DNA of 64,000 nt from Nonlabens spongiae (GTDB lineage Bacteria; Bacteroidota; Bacteroidia; Flavobacteriales; Flavobacteriaceae), in the NCBI RefSeq assembly GCF_002117125.1, contig NZ_CP019344.1, positions 3,066,501 to 3,130,500 of the forward strand, given 5' to 3'. A model generated the notes under the pieces. It was not told where the DNA came from, made no database searches, and was given only the letters and a program-made list of their open reading frames with translations. Each line of letters opens with the position of its first letter. The first letter of the stretch is position 1. Of the stretch, positions 1 to 10,023 are shown in pieces. Position numbers and translations under genes: made by a program.

Positions 1-3000
1 ACAACCTCTCTGGAAATGATGCTTGATTCTGCATTTTTATTATGTGCTAGCAACTGGAAGTTCCAGCGGGTGAGCATCTCGGGACTGGTAAATGTGAATT
101 TCAAAGAGCCCTTCTGATCAGTATAGAGTTGAGGAAGAAAAAATGCCGTTTCATCTAGGTTTTTACGAGTCTCAACATTGGCGAGACTTTCTAGGTTAAG
201 TAGCTCTTCATAATTGAATCCTTTTTTTGGAGTTATGATTATTACTCCGTTACTGCCTCGATTACCATAGATCGCAGTGGCATCTTCAGGTTTGATGACC
301 GTCACCTCACCTATCGTTTCTCTACTGAGCAGCCCGAATTGCTTTTCAGTAATAGGTTTGCCATCAAAAACAATTAAAGGTTCAGTATTTTCATTCATAG
401 AACTTACACCTCGTATTTGATTTAATGAATTTGCTCCCGGTTGACCTGTAGCTGTTTGAACAGTTACTCCTGGAACTTGTCCCATTAGGCGTTGAATGGC
501 GTTAGAATTAGGTGGTGGTACGCCTAGAATTGTTCTGTAACCCGTTACCACAACCTCATCTAAAGATGTGGTCAACTGAATTTCTTTGTAGTTGCTTTTT
601 CCTACAATTATTTGTTGTGAATCATATCCTGTATAACTTATAAGTATGGTATCGCCGGTTTCGGCACTGATACTAAAATTACCATCAAAATCTGTTGTTG
701 TGAACGTTTGGGTATCTAAAATTTGAACAGTCGCTCCTAGGATAGGCAAGCCATCTGGACCGGTGACTACGCCAAGTAAATGAGCCCCTTTTTTGAGCTT
801 TTTCTTGTCTTTGCGCTTCAATTTTAAACTTTCGAGATAAGAACGGTAGAGACTATGGTAATCTGCTTGTAGCAAACCGTGAAATACCCAATGAGGTCCT
901 GAAGGCAGTGATAATAAACCGTAACCATATGAAGTGCCACCGCTATAATAAGCATAGCCGTAATAGTTTCTTAGAGTCATATAATATTTAAAGGGCTCAC
1001 GTTTGTTATAGCGGTATGTATCTAAAGGTTTTAATGGCATCCATTCATTTTCTTTGAAGTCATCTAAGCTGGCATCATACATGCTTGCTAAAGCCTCTAG
1101 CTGAAATGGGGAGCCGTTTTCATTCTCAAGTTGAAAACTCCAAGTTTCTTCTTTTCCAGGTTGAAGTTTATTTCTAAGTGTTTCAGTTTTTATTCTGATA
1201 GCCCCTTGCTCTTCCCTTGTACGTTCTATAGATAACATTCCTGATCCGGTGGCACCTTTGCGTGTAGTCTCATACTTAAAATAGGTAATCGATCCTGGAA
1301 CTTCTGAATAAGTGGTGCTGTGGGTGGTTTTACCTTTGTAAATAGTAAAACTCTCTTCTCTTAAATCTTTATCATGAGTAAAAACATACATACTCACGTA
1401 GGTACTATCTGCTGAGGTGAAAAAATCTATGTCGACACCTTCGTCCGTAAATCGATGATTCTCCATCGCCAGTAATGGCGTTAAAGGCTGATTCTTGTTG
1501 ATCCAGAACGGTAAAGTTTTAGATGTTTTGAGAGGGCTTTTTTCAGCATCTACTGATAAGGTTTCCACCTCAATTCGATAGAATCCGTTTTTCCAAGATG
1601 AATCGATAGGCAATTCCGTTTGGACAGTTTCTTGATGCTCATAAACCTTAGAGAAAACAAGCGAATCTTTTTGCTTTGCAAAGTTAAATTTATAATTGAG
1701 GTCATCAGCGAAGAGAGAATCTAGTTTTTTTCTAGAAAGTCCAGTCTCACTCCATGGGTCATTAGTATTACGGTATTCACCTGTGGTTTTGTAGATTTTT
1801 ATTTGATAAGACTTTTCAATTTTTTGCTTAGTCAAGTTCTCTGAGTAAAATGAAATTGAACGATTGTTTAGGCTGATTTCGGCTGGTGTTTCTAAAATCA
1901 ATTCGTGCGCTTTGGAGCTTGCCTCGACAACGGTTTGTGCATCATGTTGTTCTCCATTGGCATCAAGCACTTCCACCTCGATCTTATAAGCGTAGTTTAG
2001 CTTCTGGTCGTTTTCTTTTTCTTTATAATTATTAGGCTCTGCAATAAAATCAATGATGTATTCACCCTTAGTATTTGTTGTGATGCTATCATTTTTGAAA
2101 GTCTTGCTGTCTATTTTATCATATCCGTACGAATATCTTAAGTTCCCATAATCATAGGATTTTCTATAAATCGAGTAATTTACCTGTGCACCGTCAATTG
2201 GGGCTCCCAAAAAGGCTTTAGCATTCACTTTAAGTTGAATGTTTGATCCTACTAGAAACTTGCGATCTTTTTCTTCAATAGTTACTTCAAAGGTGGGTCT
2301 TTTATACTCCTCTACTCTGAAGGTCTTAGCAGTATCCCAGCCATTTATGCCATCCACAATATCCCAAAATATCGTTTCCTCATCAGAATCAATATCAATG
2401 CTAAACTCGCCCAGTGCGACTCCCTCTGGAATCTCAAAACTTCCGTGAAAACTTCCATATTCATTAGTGGTTTGATAAATATCAAATATCTCTCTGCCAT
2501 TTGCAGACTCGACGTAAAAATTTAATTCCTCATTGGGCAATACGCGAGTTGAGCCGTTTTCTTCAACAACGACAATTACTTTATAATAAACGGTCTGACC
2601 TGGTCGGTAGATACCTCGATCTAAGTAAACGTAAGTGGTTACTGTTTTTTCATCAACTTCTTCCTCTTTATCCTCATAGTTTGAATAAAGACTATAATTG
2701 TCAAGTAGTAATGAGTCTTTTCCTCTAATGAAAAGCAGGGAATGGCTATCATCAAAATCTTTAATATTAGCTATCGCCATTCCATCAAAATCGGTTACGA
2801 CTTCTACAACTGGTAATTCTTCATCTTCTTGCATTTGAACCCTCACCCCTTTTAAAGGATAGCCTGTGAATCTCTCCAGAACTTTGAAGTACGCACGATC
2901 ATCATCATAAGTAGCTTGTGGCAATATAGAGGTGACTTGCGCCTGTTCGTAATCGATCTTGGTAATATTTCCTGTTTTGTATTCAAGATATATAAGATAG

Positions 3001-4394
3001 TTTCCTTCACTTTTAGGAGCCTGCCATGGATAATTCAGCTGTTCTCTAAATCCATCGTGTTCAGTTTTTAAGTCAATCTCTACTATCCTTTCAAAACTGT
3101 TTTCGGTTTTAGCACTGTTATAAATTGCATCCGCAAGGGAATCTTCCAAATTTATGTAATCTGTTATACTTATGCGTTTCCAGAAAACTTTGAGGCTGTC
3201 AATGTTTTTGTGATCAATCTGTGCAATGGAATACTGTTCTGGGTATGATATAGGCTCAAACCGAATGTTTATGGAGCTTGATCTTGAAACCTCGAGAAGT
3301 GACTTGCATTGTCTAGCACCAAAGCTTTTTGGAAATTGTTCTATCGACTGTAGGGCTAGCTCAATTGCTTTTGCTCTATATTTTACTCTTAGCCTGTTAC
3401 TTTCCTTTTTAGAATCTCTTCTTAAATATTGATCGACGTTGGCTTTCGAGAAAAAATGCTTTGCAAGCTGATAAGTTGCAAGAGTATGCTCGGGTTCATG
3501 AGAATATTCAGTACTTAGAGCTGAAAGGGATTCTTCATAGGTTTTGATGAGTTTGTCATCATTGTTTGTTGGAACAAAATTTATACGATCAATGACCACT
3601 TTGATATACGCTGCTTCTCTGTGAGTGAATAGGTGAATATTTTCTAACTGCTGATAAATCTCAATAATTTGTTTGAATTTTGTTTCAAAGGAATTTGATG
3701 GTTTGATTTTAGTCAAGTCGGGTTTCAGCTTAACTGCTTCTTGAAGGTAAATTGAATCTACCTCTGTACTCATAAAATAAGGGTTGATTTCGTCTTTGAG
3801 GTTTTCAATTGCTGATCGAGCTAGTAAATCATAGAGGGTAGGTTGCCACTTTTTAGTGTACAAAGTATCAGTAATAATCGCCGCATATTCATCGATAGAA
3901 ATTTTACTAAGTTCTTCTGGATTCTCGATAGAGCTATCGTAAAGCTGTTTGATCTTCTGATTTAAATATGATAAATCCCATGCTCTATGATCCGTGGAAT
4001 CAATTTTAATATCAAATTTTTCCCGCTCCCTTAAATTGCTTGACTCGCGATCCTTGAAATTTTCCAGTAGTTCTGCATAGATCATTTGATAAATGTTCCT
4101 CGATGGTGAGTTGCTTGTTCTAATAAGTTGCTGCAATTCACTTTCAACATCACTCAAGGCGCCGCTTGAATTAATCAAATCAAACTTAGCTTTGTAGATA
4201 AATGCTTTTATTAGTTGGCTTTCATTGTCACGGCGTTGTGCTTTGCGCTTAATTCTTTTGACGATCTTTTGTGCGTCATCAATTTTGTTTTGAACTTCAA
4301 GTAGTTCAACCTCCTCCCATTTTTTGTCAAAAGGTTTTTGAGCCATGGCAAGGCTACAGGTTAAACTGATAAGTAGTAAATAATAGAATTTCAT
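1..4394 (-). CDS. Alpha-2-macroglobulin family protein with embedded carboxypeptidase-regulatory and TonB-plug module (3' end outside window)
   Basis: I translated this long reading frame by hand; about 1,464 codons are visible and the frame is open at the left edge. It starts at ATG 4394-4392 with a signal peptide ending in AMA-Q. A helical, charged region of about 450 residues follows. Next comes an MG2-type macroglobulin domain with YLDRGIYRPGQTVYYK, the hallmark of bacterial alpha-2-macroglobulins. At about residues 1195-1250 there is a CarboxypepD_reg-like beta domain (GVVTGPDGLPILGATVQI). A SusC-type plug follows (EVVVTGY, then QIRGVSSMNENTEPLIVFDG and AIYGNRGSNGVIIITPKKG). The frame then returns to A2M sequence (FTSPEMLTRWNFQLLAHNK). 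A2M family proteins trap proteases or act in envelope defence; the plug normally belongs to outer-membrane receptors. The thioester region, if any, would lie outside the window. The domain calls are firm; the role of the fusion is unknown. Confidence 0.88.
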   Translation of the reverse strand, partial: MKFYYLLLISLTCSLAMAQKPFDKKWEEVELLEVQNKIDDAQKIVKRIKRKAQRRDNESQLIKAFIYKAKFDLINSSGALSDVESELQQLIRTSNSPSRNIYQMIYAELLENFKDRESSNLREREKFDIKIDSTDHRAWDLSYLNQKIKQLYDSSIENPEELSKISIDEYAAIITDTLYTKKWQPTLYDLLARSAIENLKDEINPYFMSTEVDSIYLQEAVKLKPDLTKIKPSNSFETKFKQIIEIYQQLENIHLFTHREAAYIKVVIDRINFVPTNNDDKLIKTYEESLSALSTEYSHEPEHTLATYQLAKHFFSKANVDQYLRRDSKKESNRLRVKYRAKAIELALQSIEQFPKSFGARQCKSLLEVSRSSSINIRFEPISYPEQYSIAQIDHKNIDSLKVFWKRISITDYINLEDSLADAIYNSAKTENSFERIVEIDLKTEHDGFREQLNYPWQAPKSEGNYLIYLEYKTGNITKIDYEQAQVTSILPQATYDDDRAYFKVLERFTGYPLKGVRVQMQEDEELPVVEVVTDFDGMAIANIKDFDDSHSLLFIRGKDSLLLDNYSLYSNYEDKEEEVDEKTVTTYVYLDRGIYRPGQTVYYKVIVVVEENGSTRVLPNEELNFYVESANGREIFDIYQTTNEYGSFHGSFEIPEGVALGEFSIDIDSDEETIFWDIVDGINGWDTAKTFRVEEYKRPTFEVTIEEKDRKFLVGSNIQLKVNAKAFLGAPIDGAQVNYSIYRKSYDYGNLRYSYGYDKIDSKTFKNDSITTNTKGEYIIDFIAEPNNYKEKENDQKLNYAYKIEVEVLDANGEQHDAQTVVEASSKAHELILETPAEISLNNRSISFYSENLTKQKIEKSYQIKIYKTTGEYRNTNDPWSETGLSRKKLDSLFADDLNYKFNFAKQKDSLVFSKVYEHQETVQTELPIDSSWKNGFYRIEVETLSVDAEKSPLKTSKTLPFWINKNQPLTPLLAMENHRFTDEGVDIDFFTSADSTYVSMYVFTHDKDLREESFTIYKGKTTHSTTYSEVPGSITYFKYETTRKGATGSGMLSIERTREEQGAIRIKTETLRNKLQPGKEETWSFQLENENGSPFQLEALASMYDASLDDFKENEWMPLKPLDTYRYNKREPFKYYMTLRNYYGYAYYSGGTSYGYGLLSLPSGPHWVFHGLLQADYHSLYRSYLESLKLKRKDKKKLKKGAHLLGVVTGPDGLPILGATVQILDTQTFTTTDFDGNFSISAETGDTILISYTGYDSQQIIVGKSNYKEIQLTTSLDEVVVTGYRTILGVPPPNSNAIQRLMGQVPGVTVQTATGQPGANSLNQIRGVSSMNENTEPLIVFDGKPITEKQFGLLSRETIGEVTVIKPEDATAIYGNRGSNGVIIITPKKGFNYEELLNLESLANVETRKNLDETAFFLPQLYTDQKGSLKFTFTSPEMLTRWNFQLLAHNKNAESSIISREV

Positions 4395-4599
4395 AATAGT
4401 TGGTTTTTTAAGTGTCGATGTACACAAATATCACTGAAATTATATTCAAGGTATAGCTCCATTGAGTCAGTTAGTCCTATGGATGAGGTAACCGGATCAT
4501 AACTTGAATTCTCAAAGTAATAAACAATTCGCGTCATTGAACCCGTCTTTAAGAAATATAAGTGATTCTTTGAGCATTTCAGTTGATACATTTGCCTCG

Positions 4600-5367
4600 A
4601 TGAAAATGTTTTTTCTTATTACTTTACTCTTTGCAGGAAACTGTGTTTTTGCTCAGCCCGCTTTCGCGAAAGCGGAACAACTTTTCCAAAACAAAAAATA
4701 TCAAAGAGCCTTAGCTAATTATCATAAACTTCAAGAAGCACATCCCCAAGATACCACGATTGTAGAGCGCATAGGCGATTGTCATGCTTACTTAAATGAA
4801 TTTGAAAATGCCGCAGGGTGGTATGAAAAGTTAGTTGAAAGCAATGAGAAAAGCGCCAATTATAACTTCAAGCTAGGAGCCGCTCTCGCAATGCAGGCCA
4901 AAAATGCTTCTAAATTCAAAGCATTAACACTTTTGGGAAGTATTAAACACCATCTCAAAACAGCTGCTGATCTCGATCCGGAACATATAGAGGTGCGATA
5001 CGCATTGGTCCAATTGTATTGTGAGCTGCCAGGTATATTGGGAGGCTCCTACAAGACGAGCAAAAAATATGCAGACCAGCTTTCAAAAATCTCAGAAATA
5101 GACGGCTGGTACGCTCACGCAATAATTAACGAGCATCGCAAGGACTTAAAGGCTGCAGAAAATTGTTTGAAGAAAGCATTGGAGATAGGAAACTCTATTA
5201 CCGCATTTACCAAACTGGGAAAGTTGCAAGAGGAAAAGGTCAAGGATTTAGAATCTGCATACCGCACCTATTTAAAGGCAGCACAAAGATTTCCGACCCA
5301 CCAGCCTTTTCAATCAGCTGTAGAAAGAATCGAGATAGATCTAGTCACTCAAAAATCACGATCTTAA
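4600..5367 (+). CDS. Secreted tetratricopeptide-repeat protein
   Basis: The product is about 255 residues. I chose ATG 4600 because the protein then begins with a good signal peptide (MKMFFLITLLFAGNCVFAQ); the open frame extends upstream to 4504, but that extension is polar and spoils the signal. After the signal come TPR-like helical pairs (KAEQLFQNKKYQRALANYHKL, then a unit with RIGDCHAYLNEFENAAGWYE, and a C-terminal pair around AENCLKKALEIGNSITAFTK). Such proteins are usually periplasmic scaffolds. The palindrome CGCTTTCGCGAAAGCG lies inside the gene at 4659-4674, directly after the signal peptide, where it encodes AFAKA. The gene runs into the phosphoesterase with a 12-bp gap, so the two are probably co-transcribed. 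No specific partner can be named. Confidence 0.8.
   Translation: MKMFFLITLLFAGNCVFAQPAFAKAEQLFQNKKYQRALANYHKLQEAHPQDTTIVERIGDCHAYLNEFENAAGWYEKLVESNEKSANYNFKLGAALAMQAKNASKFKALTLLGSIKHHLKTAADLDPEHIEVRYALVQLYCELPGILGGSYKTSKKYADQLSKISEIDGWYAHAIINEHRKDLKAAENCLKKALEIGNSITAFTKLGKLQEEKVKDLESAYRTYLKAAQRFPTHQPFQSAVERIEIDLVTQKSRS
4659..4674. repeat. 16-bp palindrome CGCTTTCGCGAAAGCG, coding copy
   Basis: Perfect copy inside the TPR gene, read as AFAKA just after the signal peptide cleavage region. The flanking bases extend the symmetry to 18 bp. Confidence 0.9.
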
Positions 5368-5379
5368 AAAATAAAATTC

Positions 5380-5871
5380 ATGAAAATCCTCCTGCTTTCT
5401 GACACCCACAGCCATTTGGATGACTGGATCATGAAACACGTTCAATGGGCCGATGAAGTGTGGCACGCTGGCGATATAGGTGATTTAAAGGTCACTGATG
5501 CGATAAGCGCGGTTAAACCATTGCAAGCAGTTTGGGGGAATATTGATAATGCTACCGCACGACAGCAATTCCCAGAACATAACAGATTTAATCGTGATGG
5601 ACTGAATATCTGGATCACTCACATCGGCGGGTATCCCAGTCGGTACAATGCAAATGTTAGGGATTTGATACGTCAGAACCCACCAGATGTTTTTATTTGT
5701 GGACACAGTCATATTTTAAAGGTGGTCAGGGATAAAAAACTAGACCTGATCCACTTCAATCCTGGTGCGGCTGGAGTTCATGGCTTTCATAAAAAACGCA
5801 CGATGTTGAGATTTGAAATCGTACAAGGGAAGCTTGAGAATCTTGAGGTGGTGGAGAAAGAGCGAGGTTAA
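5380..5871 (+). CDS. YfcE/MJ0936-type metallophosphoesterase
   Basis: A 163-residue cytoplasmic calcineurin-like phosphoesterase of the small YfcE family, which hydrolyses phosphodiesters with two metal ions. All expected ligands are visible: D8 and H10 (SDTH), D32 (GDIGD), N54 (GNIDN), H81 (THIGG) and the GHSH motif at 108-111. A C-terminal NPGAAG follows, also typical of the family. Length matches the family norm. It starts 12 bp after the TPR gene and probably shares its transcript. The natural substrate is not known for most family members. It is not the phosphoesterase associated with the ligase operon further along, which is a different family and not adjacent. Confidence 0.9.
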   Translation: MKILLLSDTHSHLDDWIMKHVQWADEVWHAGDIGDLKVTDAISAVKPLQAVWGNIDNATARQQFPEHNRFNRDGLNIWITHIGGYPSRYNANVRDLIRQNPPDVFICGHSHILKVVRDKKLDLIHFNPGAAGVHGFHKKRTMLRFEIVQGKLENLEVVEKERG

Positions 5872-5889
5872 AGCTGTATGCTTATTTTT

Positions 5890-5905
5890 CGCTTTCGCGA
5901 AAGCG
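5890..5905. repeat. 16-bp palindrome CGCTTTCGCGAAAGCG
   Basis: Perfect intergenic copy, 18 bp after the phosphoesterase stop and before the shared terminator. Confidence 0.9.
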
Positions 5906-5925
5906 AGATCATTCAAATTTTCTAC

Positions 5926-5965
5926 AAAAAAAGCGGCACACCAGATCAGACGTACCGCTTTTAAA
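5926..5965. terminator. Bidirectional terminator between convergent genes
   Basis: Stem AAAAGCGG (5929-5936) pairs with CCGCTTTT (5955-5962), with A-rich sequence on the left and T-rich on the right. It can end both the phosphoesterase transcript (plus) and the T9SS gene transcript (minus). Confidence 0.7.
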
Positions 5966-5979
5966 ATTTAGGGACTTTT

Positions 5980-8900
5980 TTATCTCAAAATAATCTTTTT
6001 GGAAACCATGACTTTTGCAGAGTTGATCTGTAAAATATAAGTGCCTGCCGCGATCCCCTGAGTGTTCAATTTAAGGGTGTCGCTGGTGGAATCAATCACC
6101 TCTTTTCTTAATATCTCTTGACCCATAATATTATGAAGACTCAGAGTAACATCCCCTTCAGAAAAAAGCTGAGAGCTAATAGATATCTGTCCATTGCTTG
6201 AGGGATTAGGGTACAAATCAACGTTTGAATTTACATCTGCAATGGAAAGTGTTTGAAGGTTAAACCTCAATTCAAAACGATTGAGATCCATGCTGCCAGA
6301 AATTGAAGGGTCTGCTTGAAACTCTATAATGTTTTCTCCCTGACTCAAAACTGTAGATGTTCTATCAAGGTTATCCATTAACATTGCTGTTAGATTCATA
6401 GGTATATTAATATCGAGAGTCAATTTGAAATCCGACCGATCGTGACCAGATAAAAACAATGGTACGGTCTCGCTCTGCGATGGAAGTGCACGATGTTCAA
6501 TACTCAAGTTTCTTCCTTGTGATTCTATATAAATGTTTTCATACTGATTGAACAATTTTGGTGCGTCCATATTATTCACTTCATTTTCACCGTCAAAATT
6601 GATCTTCAATTTATCTAATACCAACTCATTTGCATCAGTGAGAGTAATATCTACATAATTGGATATGCTAGGTATACTAAACGGACTGTTGGAGAAATTA
6701 TTAACAGATTTAGCGGCCTCATTAAAAGTGAGTGAGGTATCTCCATTTGCAACAGTTAAAACAAAGAATGCCTGACCCGGCTGAATGAACTGTCTAGAAT
6801 CTATGGCTCCAGAAACGTCCACGGTTTCATAAGCACCTGAAGTTCCTAGATTAGGATTCCAGATATAAACAAAGTTTGGATTAATGTTGATTTTTGCTAG
6901 ATTTTCAAAATCTACTATTGCTTGATATGGGTTTCCTATAAAGCTGAATTCTCCTGCCTGTCTACTTAAAGCTCCTGAATCATTACCATTAACAACCTCT
7001 CCCTTAAATTCTACATCAGCGAGCTCTAAGCTCCCTTTTGTTCTCAAGATGACATTGCTGTTTACTGGCGGTACCGTGCCATTGTTAAGATCAAAGTTTC
7101 TATCACCACGTACTAAAATACGGTAGGCTTTTCCAGCTTGAAGTGTATTTGTGTCTGTATTAGATATAGCCTCCCAAGAATTATTAAGATGTTCATAGGT
7201 GAACATCGATGGATTTCCACTGATAGTCTGGTCAAAACCATTAGCTCCCGTAGTGCTTCCTGTGATGTGTGTTCCAAATCCTGCGGGTGTATTTCCATTT
7301 TCTTGCCAGTTCTCATAGATGGAACCTGTAGATGTAACCGCTGGAGTGATAAATCTAAATGCTCTACGCGAATTATTCAAAGCTGGAATAAAACGTTCTA
7401 CAATAGCTGGGCCCGATAAACTACCTCCAGTATTTACCAAGAGTTGACCGTTACCGGTTGCATCGCTTTCAAAAACAATGTTTCCACCTGCACTGTTGTC
7501 AAGATTACCATCTAGCGTTAATACTTTTCCCGGTTTTATAGAAAGAGATTTTGAGTTGTTGATGGTCACGTCTCCAGTAATGGTAACATCACTGTCTATC
7601 GATATATCATTATCAATATACACAGTCTCGTTGTCTGTAGGGACCACGCCATTGCTCCACGTGCTATTTGAACCATAGCTTCCATCAGCTATTGAGGTGT
7701 TACGTGTCGTATTGATTTCAATACTCATTGATGGTATAATGTCTGCGCCGAAACCTAGCCAATTAAATGACTCAGCTCCAGAAGAATCAGTCATACTCAA
7801 AGGGGACGGGTTGATAATGAAGTCTGATGGAGGATTAGGAATAAAACCTACATTCATATTATAATTTTTCTCCTCTGAAACTCCCAACCACGGAACGTCA
7901 CCTGTGTTAAATGTAGATAGCCCTCCTGAAAGAGAGGGGTTGGTAACAATGGATATATAATATTTTCCTGATGGTAGTGTTCCTAATGTATTACTTCCCA
8001 TAGGGTCTGTAAAGTTATTGAAACTAGCTGTTCCATAGCTGCCATTGATTACAGTCGTGCCTAATCCAGTTAAGTTAGATTCAGCAAGACCTACTTGAGT
8101 GAGCTCAGTCCGATCGTTAATGACTCCATCATTGTTAGCATCATTAATACTGTATATGTGTGCGTAAAGAGTATGATTTGCAGCACCATTATAATTAGTT
8201 GCTATATAATAAACATAATTGATCGCACTTATCTCAATACCCGATCCAGAAGCGTTCTCAAGATTGAATACCGAGCCTAACTCCCACTCTTGGAACGGTC
8301 CGCCTCCCGGAAAAATTCGCCTTGTATATAAAGGATCACCGTTTGTATCTACTCCTACTTTTGATATATAATTGTTTGCTGTGATGTCAAAAAAATGAAT
8401 GGCAGTATTATTTGAATTATCTGCATCTGTGCCATTAAATGTTGCTGTATAAGTCACCCTATAACTTCCCAACGTCATCCATGAAGTGTCATCTAAGATA
8501 CCGGTCAGTGTAACTCCATCGTTTGGATCAATGCTTTGGGTAGCACTTAAATTTTGGGTGTGGACAGCTACCCAGCCATTAATATCATCTCCACGTTCTA
8601 CTAGAAGATTGAGCGCTGGGGCATCGGATAAATCTGCTGTGATAGCACCAATGTTTTTGACATTGGCTCCAAAAGAAATATAGCGTGCATCTTGAATAAT
8701 TTGACTGATTGGGAAAAATCGATTTCCCGTGATATGGACTTGATCACCATACTCAAAACCAACAGAGTTCCCAGAATTGAGTATATCTATTGTTAGATCA
8801 GCAGAGGTGGCAGGTTCAATACTTACATCATCTACAATTGCAAAATAATAATCTCCATCAAAGGTGAATTTGATCCTGCATTGAGAAAGGTTAGTCACCC

Positions 8901-9603
8901 CAGCAGTTGCATTGGAAAAAATTACACTCACCATTTCTTCAGTTTGATCGGCTGTCAAAGACCTGTAGTCAGCAGTAGTCCAGGTAGAACCGTCATCTGT
9001 AGATATAGAAACAGAAAGTTCACTAATTTGAAAATTTCTATAAAAGCTAAAAAACTCAATCTTCATCGCCTCATCTGCATGGCCAGTAAGATCAATTCGT
9101 GGGCTTATAAGTTCGCCTTTATGTGAAGAAGGAGAAGTCCCGGTGCCAAATGCCAGTTGCGTGCCATTATTGTCCATATAATCTGAATCAAATATGGCAA
9201 CACCATTTGCCGCAGTGGGTGAAGCTACTGGTATAGTGCCGTTCCAGTAAGCCCCTTGGGAGTAACCTAATGTGCTGCGCGTCCAATATGCCGCTCCAGG
9301 TATATTTGCACCTCCATTATCATAAATAGATAAAGCGGTCCAGCTTGACACATTGTCTCCTGGGGAATAACTGCCTGCGTTTATAAATGCATTTGCAAAT
9401 TGACCTTCAGAGGAACCGATCGCAGCTCCAGTACCCCAAATAGGTGTTGAAAGTGTAGAGGTGATGGGTTGAACATTATTAGGTGATGGTGGAGTATTCA
9501 TTTCCTGATTGGAAGTAAATCGAGCAGAGCTTACACTAATTTGTTGAGCATGCATAAGCCCTGCAAACGCAAGTAAACAGCTTGTGAATTTCAAAATTCT
9601 CAT
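5980..9603 (-). CDS. Secreted T9SS type A sorting-domain protein
   Basis: The product is about 1,207 residues. The open frame begins at 9657, but ATG 9603 gives a clean signal peptide (MRILKFTSCLLAFAGLMHAQ), so I use it. The body is beta-rich, with a jelly-roll-like segment, long Asn/Ser/Thr/Gly-rich stretches, and a region typical of flavobacterial surface proteins (FSFIGNPYQAIVDFENLA and GQAFFVLTVANGD). The last 75 residues are a type A C-terminal domain: VDLYPNPSSNGQISI, then LHNIMGQEILRKE, and AAGTYILQINSAKVMVSKKI at the end. This domain directs export through the type IX system and attachment to the cell surface. There is no recognisable enzyme domain; it is probably an adhesin or surface-layer component. 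The gene appears monocistronic, with a -7 element upstream at 9639-9646. Confidence 0.85.
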   Translation of the reverse strand: MRILKFTSCLLAFAGLMHAQQISVSSARFTSNQEMNTPPSPNNVQPITSTLSTPIWGTGAAIGSSEGQFANAFINAGSYSPGDNVSSWTALSIYDNGGANIPGAAYWTRSTLGYSQGAYWNGTIPVASPTAANGVAIFDSDYMDNNGTQLAFGTGTSPSSHKGELISPRIDLTGHADEAMKIEFFSFYRNFQISELSVSISTDDGSTWTTADYRSLTADQTEEMVSVIFSNATAGVTNLSQCRIKFTFDGDYYFAIVDDVSIEPATSADLTIDILNSGNSVGFEYGDQVHITGNRFFPISQIIQDARYISFGANVKNIGAITADLSDAPALNLLVERGDDINGWVAVHTQNLSATQSIDPNDGVTLTGILDDTSWMTLGSYRVTYTATFNGTDADNSNNTAIHFFDITANNYISKVGVDTNGDPLYTRRIFPGGGPFQEWELGSVFNLENASGSGIEISAINYVYYIATNYNGAANHTLYAHIYSINDANNDGVINDRTELTQVGLAESNLTGLGTTVINGSYGTASFNNFTDPMGSNTLGTLPSGKYYISIVTNPSLSGGLSTFNTGDVPWLGVSEEKNYNMNVGFIPNPPSDFIINPSPLSMTDSSGAESFNWLGFGADIIPSMSIEINTTRNTSIADGSYGSNSTWSNGVVPTDNETVYIDNDISIDSDVTITGDVTINNSKSLSIKPGKVLTLDGNLDNSAGGNIVFESDATGNGQLLVNTGGSLSGPAIVERFIPALNNSRRAFRFITPAVTSTGSIYENWQENGNTPAGFGTHITGSTTGANGFDQTISGNPSMFTYEHLNNSWEAISNTDTNTLQAGKAYRILVRGDRNFDLNNGTVPPVNSNVILRTKGSLELADVEFKGEVVNGNDSGALSRQAGEFSFIGNPYQAIVDFENLAKININPNFVYIWNPNLGTSGAYETVDVSGAIDSRQFIQPGQAFFVLTVANGDTSLTFNEAAKSVNNFSNSPFSIPSISNYVDITLTDANELVLDKLKINFDGENEVNNMDAPKLFNQYENIYIESQGRNLSIEHRALPSQSETVPLFLSGHDRSDFKLTLDINIPMNLTAMLMDNLDRTSTVLSQGENIIEFQADPSISGSMDLNRFELRFNLQTLSIADVNSNVDLYPNPSSNGQISISSQLFSEGDVTLSLHNIMGQEILRKEVIDSTSDTLKLNTQGIAAGTYILQINSAKVMVSKKIILR

Positions 9604-9638
9604 AAAGTAATTGAATAGGTTAAAAAGGAGGGGGTGGT

Positions 9639-9646
9639 CAAATATA
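9639..9646 (-). promoter_or_regulatory. Bacteroidota -7 element for the T9SS type A gene
   Basis: Read on the minus strand this is TATATTTG, a perfect match to TAnnTTTG. It sits 36 bp before the chosen ATG at 9603. No clear TTG lies at the expected -33 spacing, so the call rests on the -7 box alone. Confidence 0.45.
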
Positions 9647-9931
9647 CAATAATACAAGATTCCTCTTAAATTTTTAAAAAATTAGTGAGCTGCGCACCAT
9701 TGAGAAAAATAGCCATAATGCCAGATTAATTGATTTCAAAATCAATAAATATTATAAGGAAGGTGAAGTTTAGAAGGCAATTTTCAAATGAACTCATAAA
9801 CCATTTAAGAACTCATGGATCAGGGGGGATAAGGATATTCCAAAGGCTTTTTGTCAGGAATTCTTTTCGGAATTTACCGTGTTTTGCACTTAAGTATTTG
9901 GTTTCACACAATAATCTCTTTCAATTTTCTA

Positions 9932-9945
9932 GCTTTCGCGAAAGC
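9932..9945. repeat. Palindrome GCTTTCGCGAAAGC
   Basis: Intergenic 14-bp core copy. The flanking C/G pair is present on the right side only. Confidence 0.9.
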
Positions 9946-9987
9946 GTAACACTCCCAACATAAACATTGATTGTGAATTTGATACAA

Positions 9988-10023
9988 ATAAAAAAAACCT
10001 GCAAGGTGGCGCCTCACAGGTTT
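9988..10023 (-). terminator. Terminator of the DUF4293 gene
   Basis: On the minus strand, stem AAACCTG...CAGGTTT with an inner AGG/CCT pairing is followed by a run of T. It lies 25 bp after the stop of the DUF4293 gene. Confidence 0.75.

Noticed and set aside
4504..4599. N-terminal extension of the TPR protein
   Set aside because: The 32 extra residues are polar and would precede a clear signal peptide. ATG 4600 is better.
5380..5871. Phosphoesterase as the missing fourth member of the ligase-associated repair cluster
   Set aside because: It is a YfcE-type enzyme, on the other strand, several kilobases away and coupled to a TPR gene.
9730..9963. 77-codon plus-strand ORF
   Set aside because: No family resemblance or domain, and it runs through a palindrome copy. 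Probably chance.
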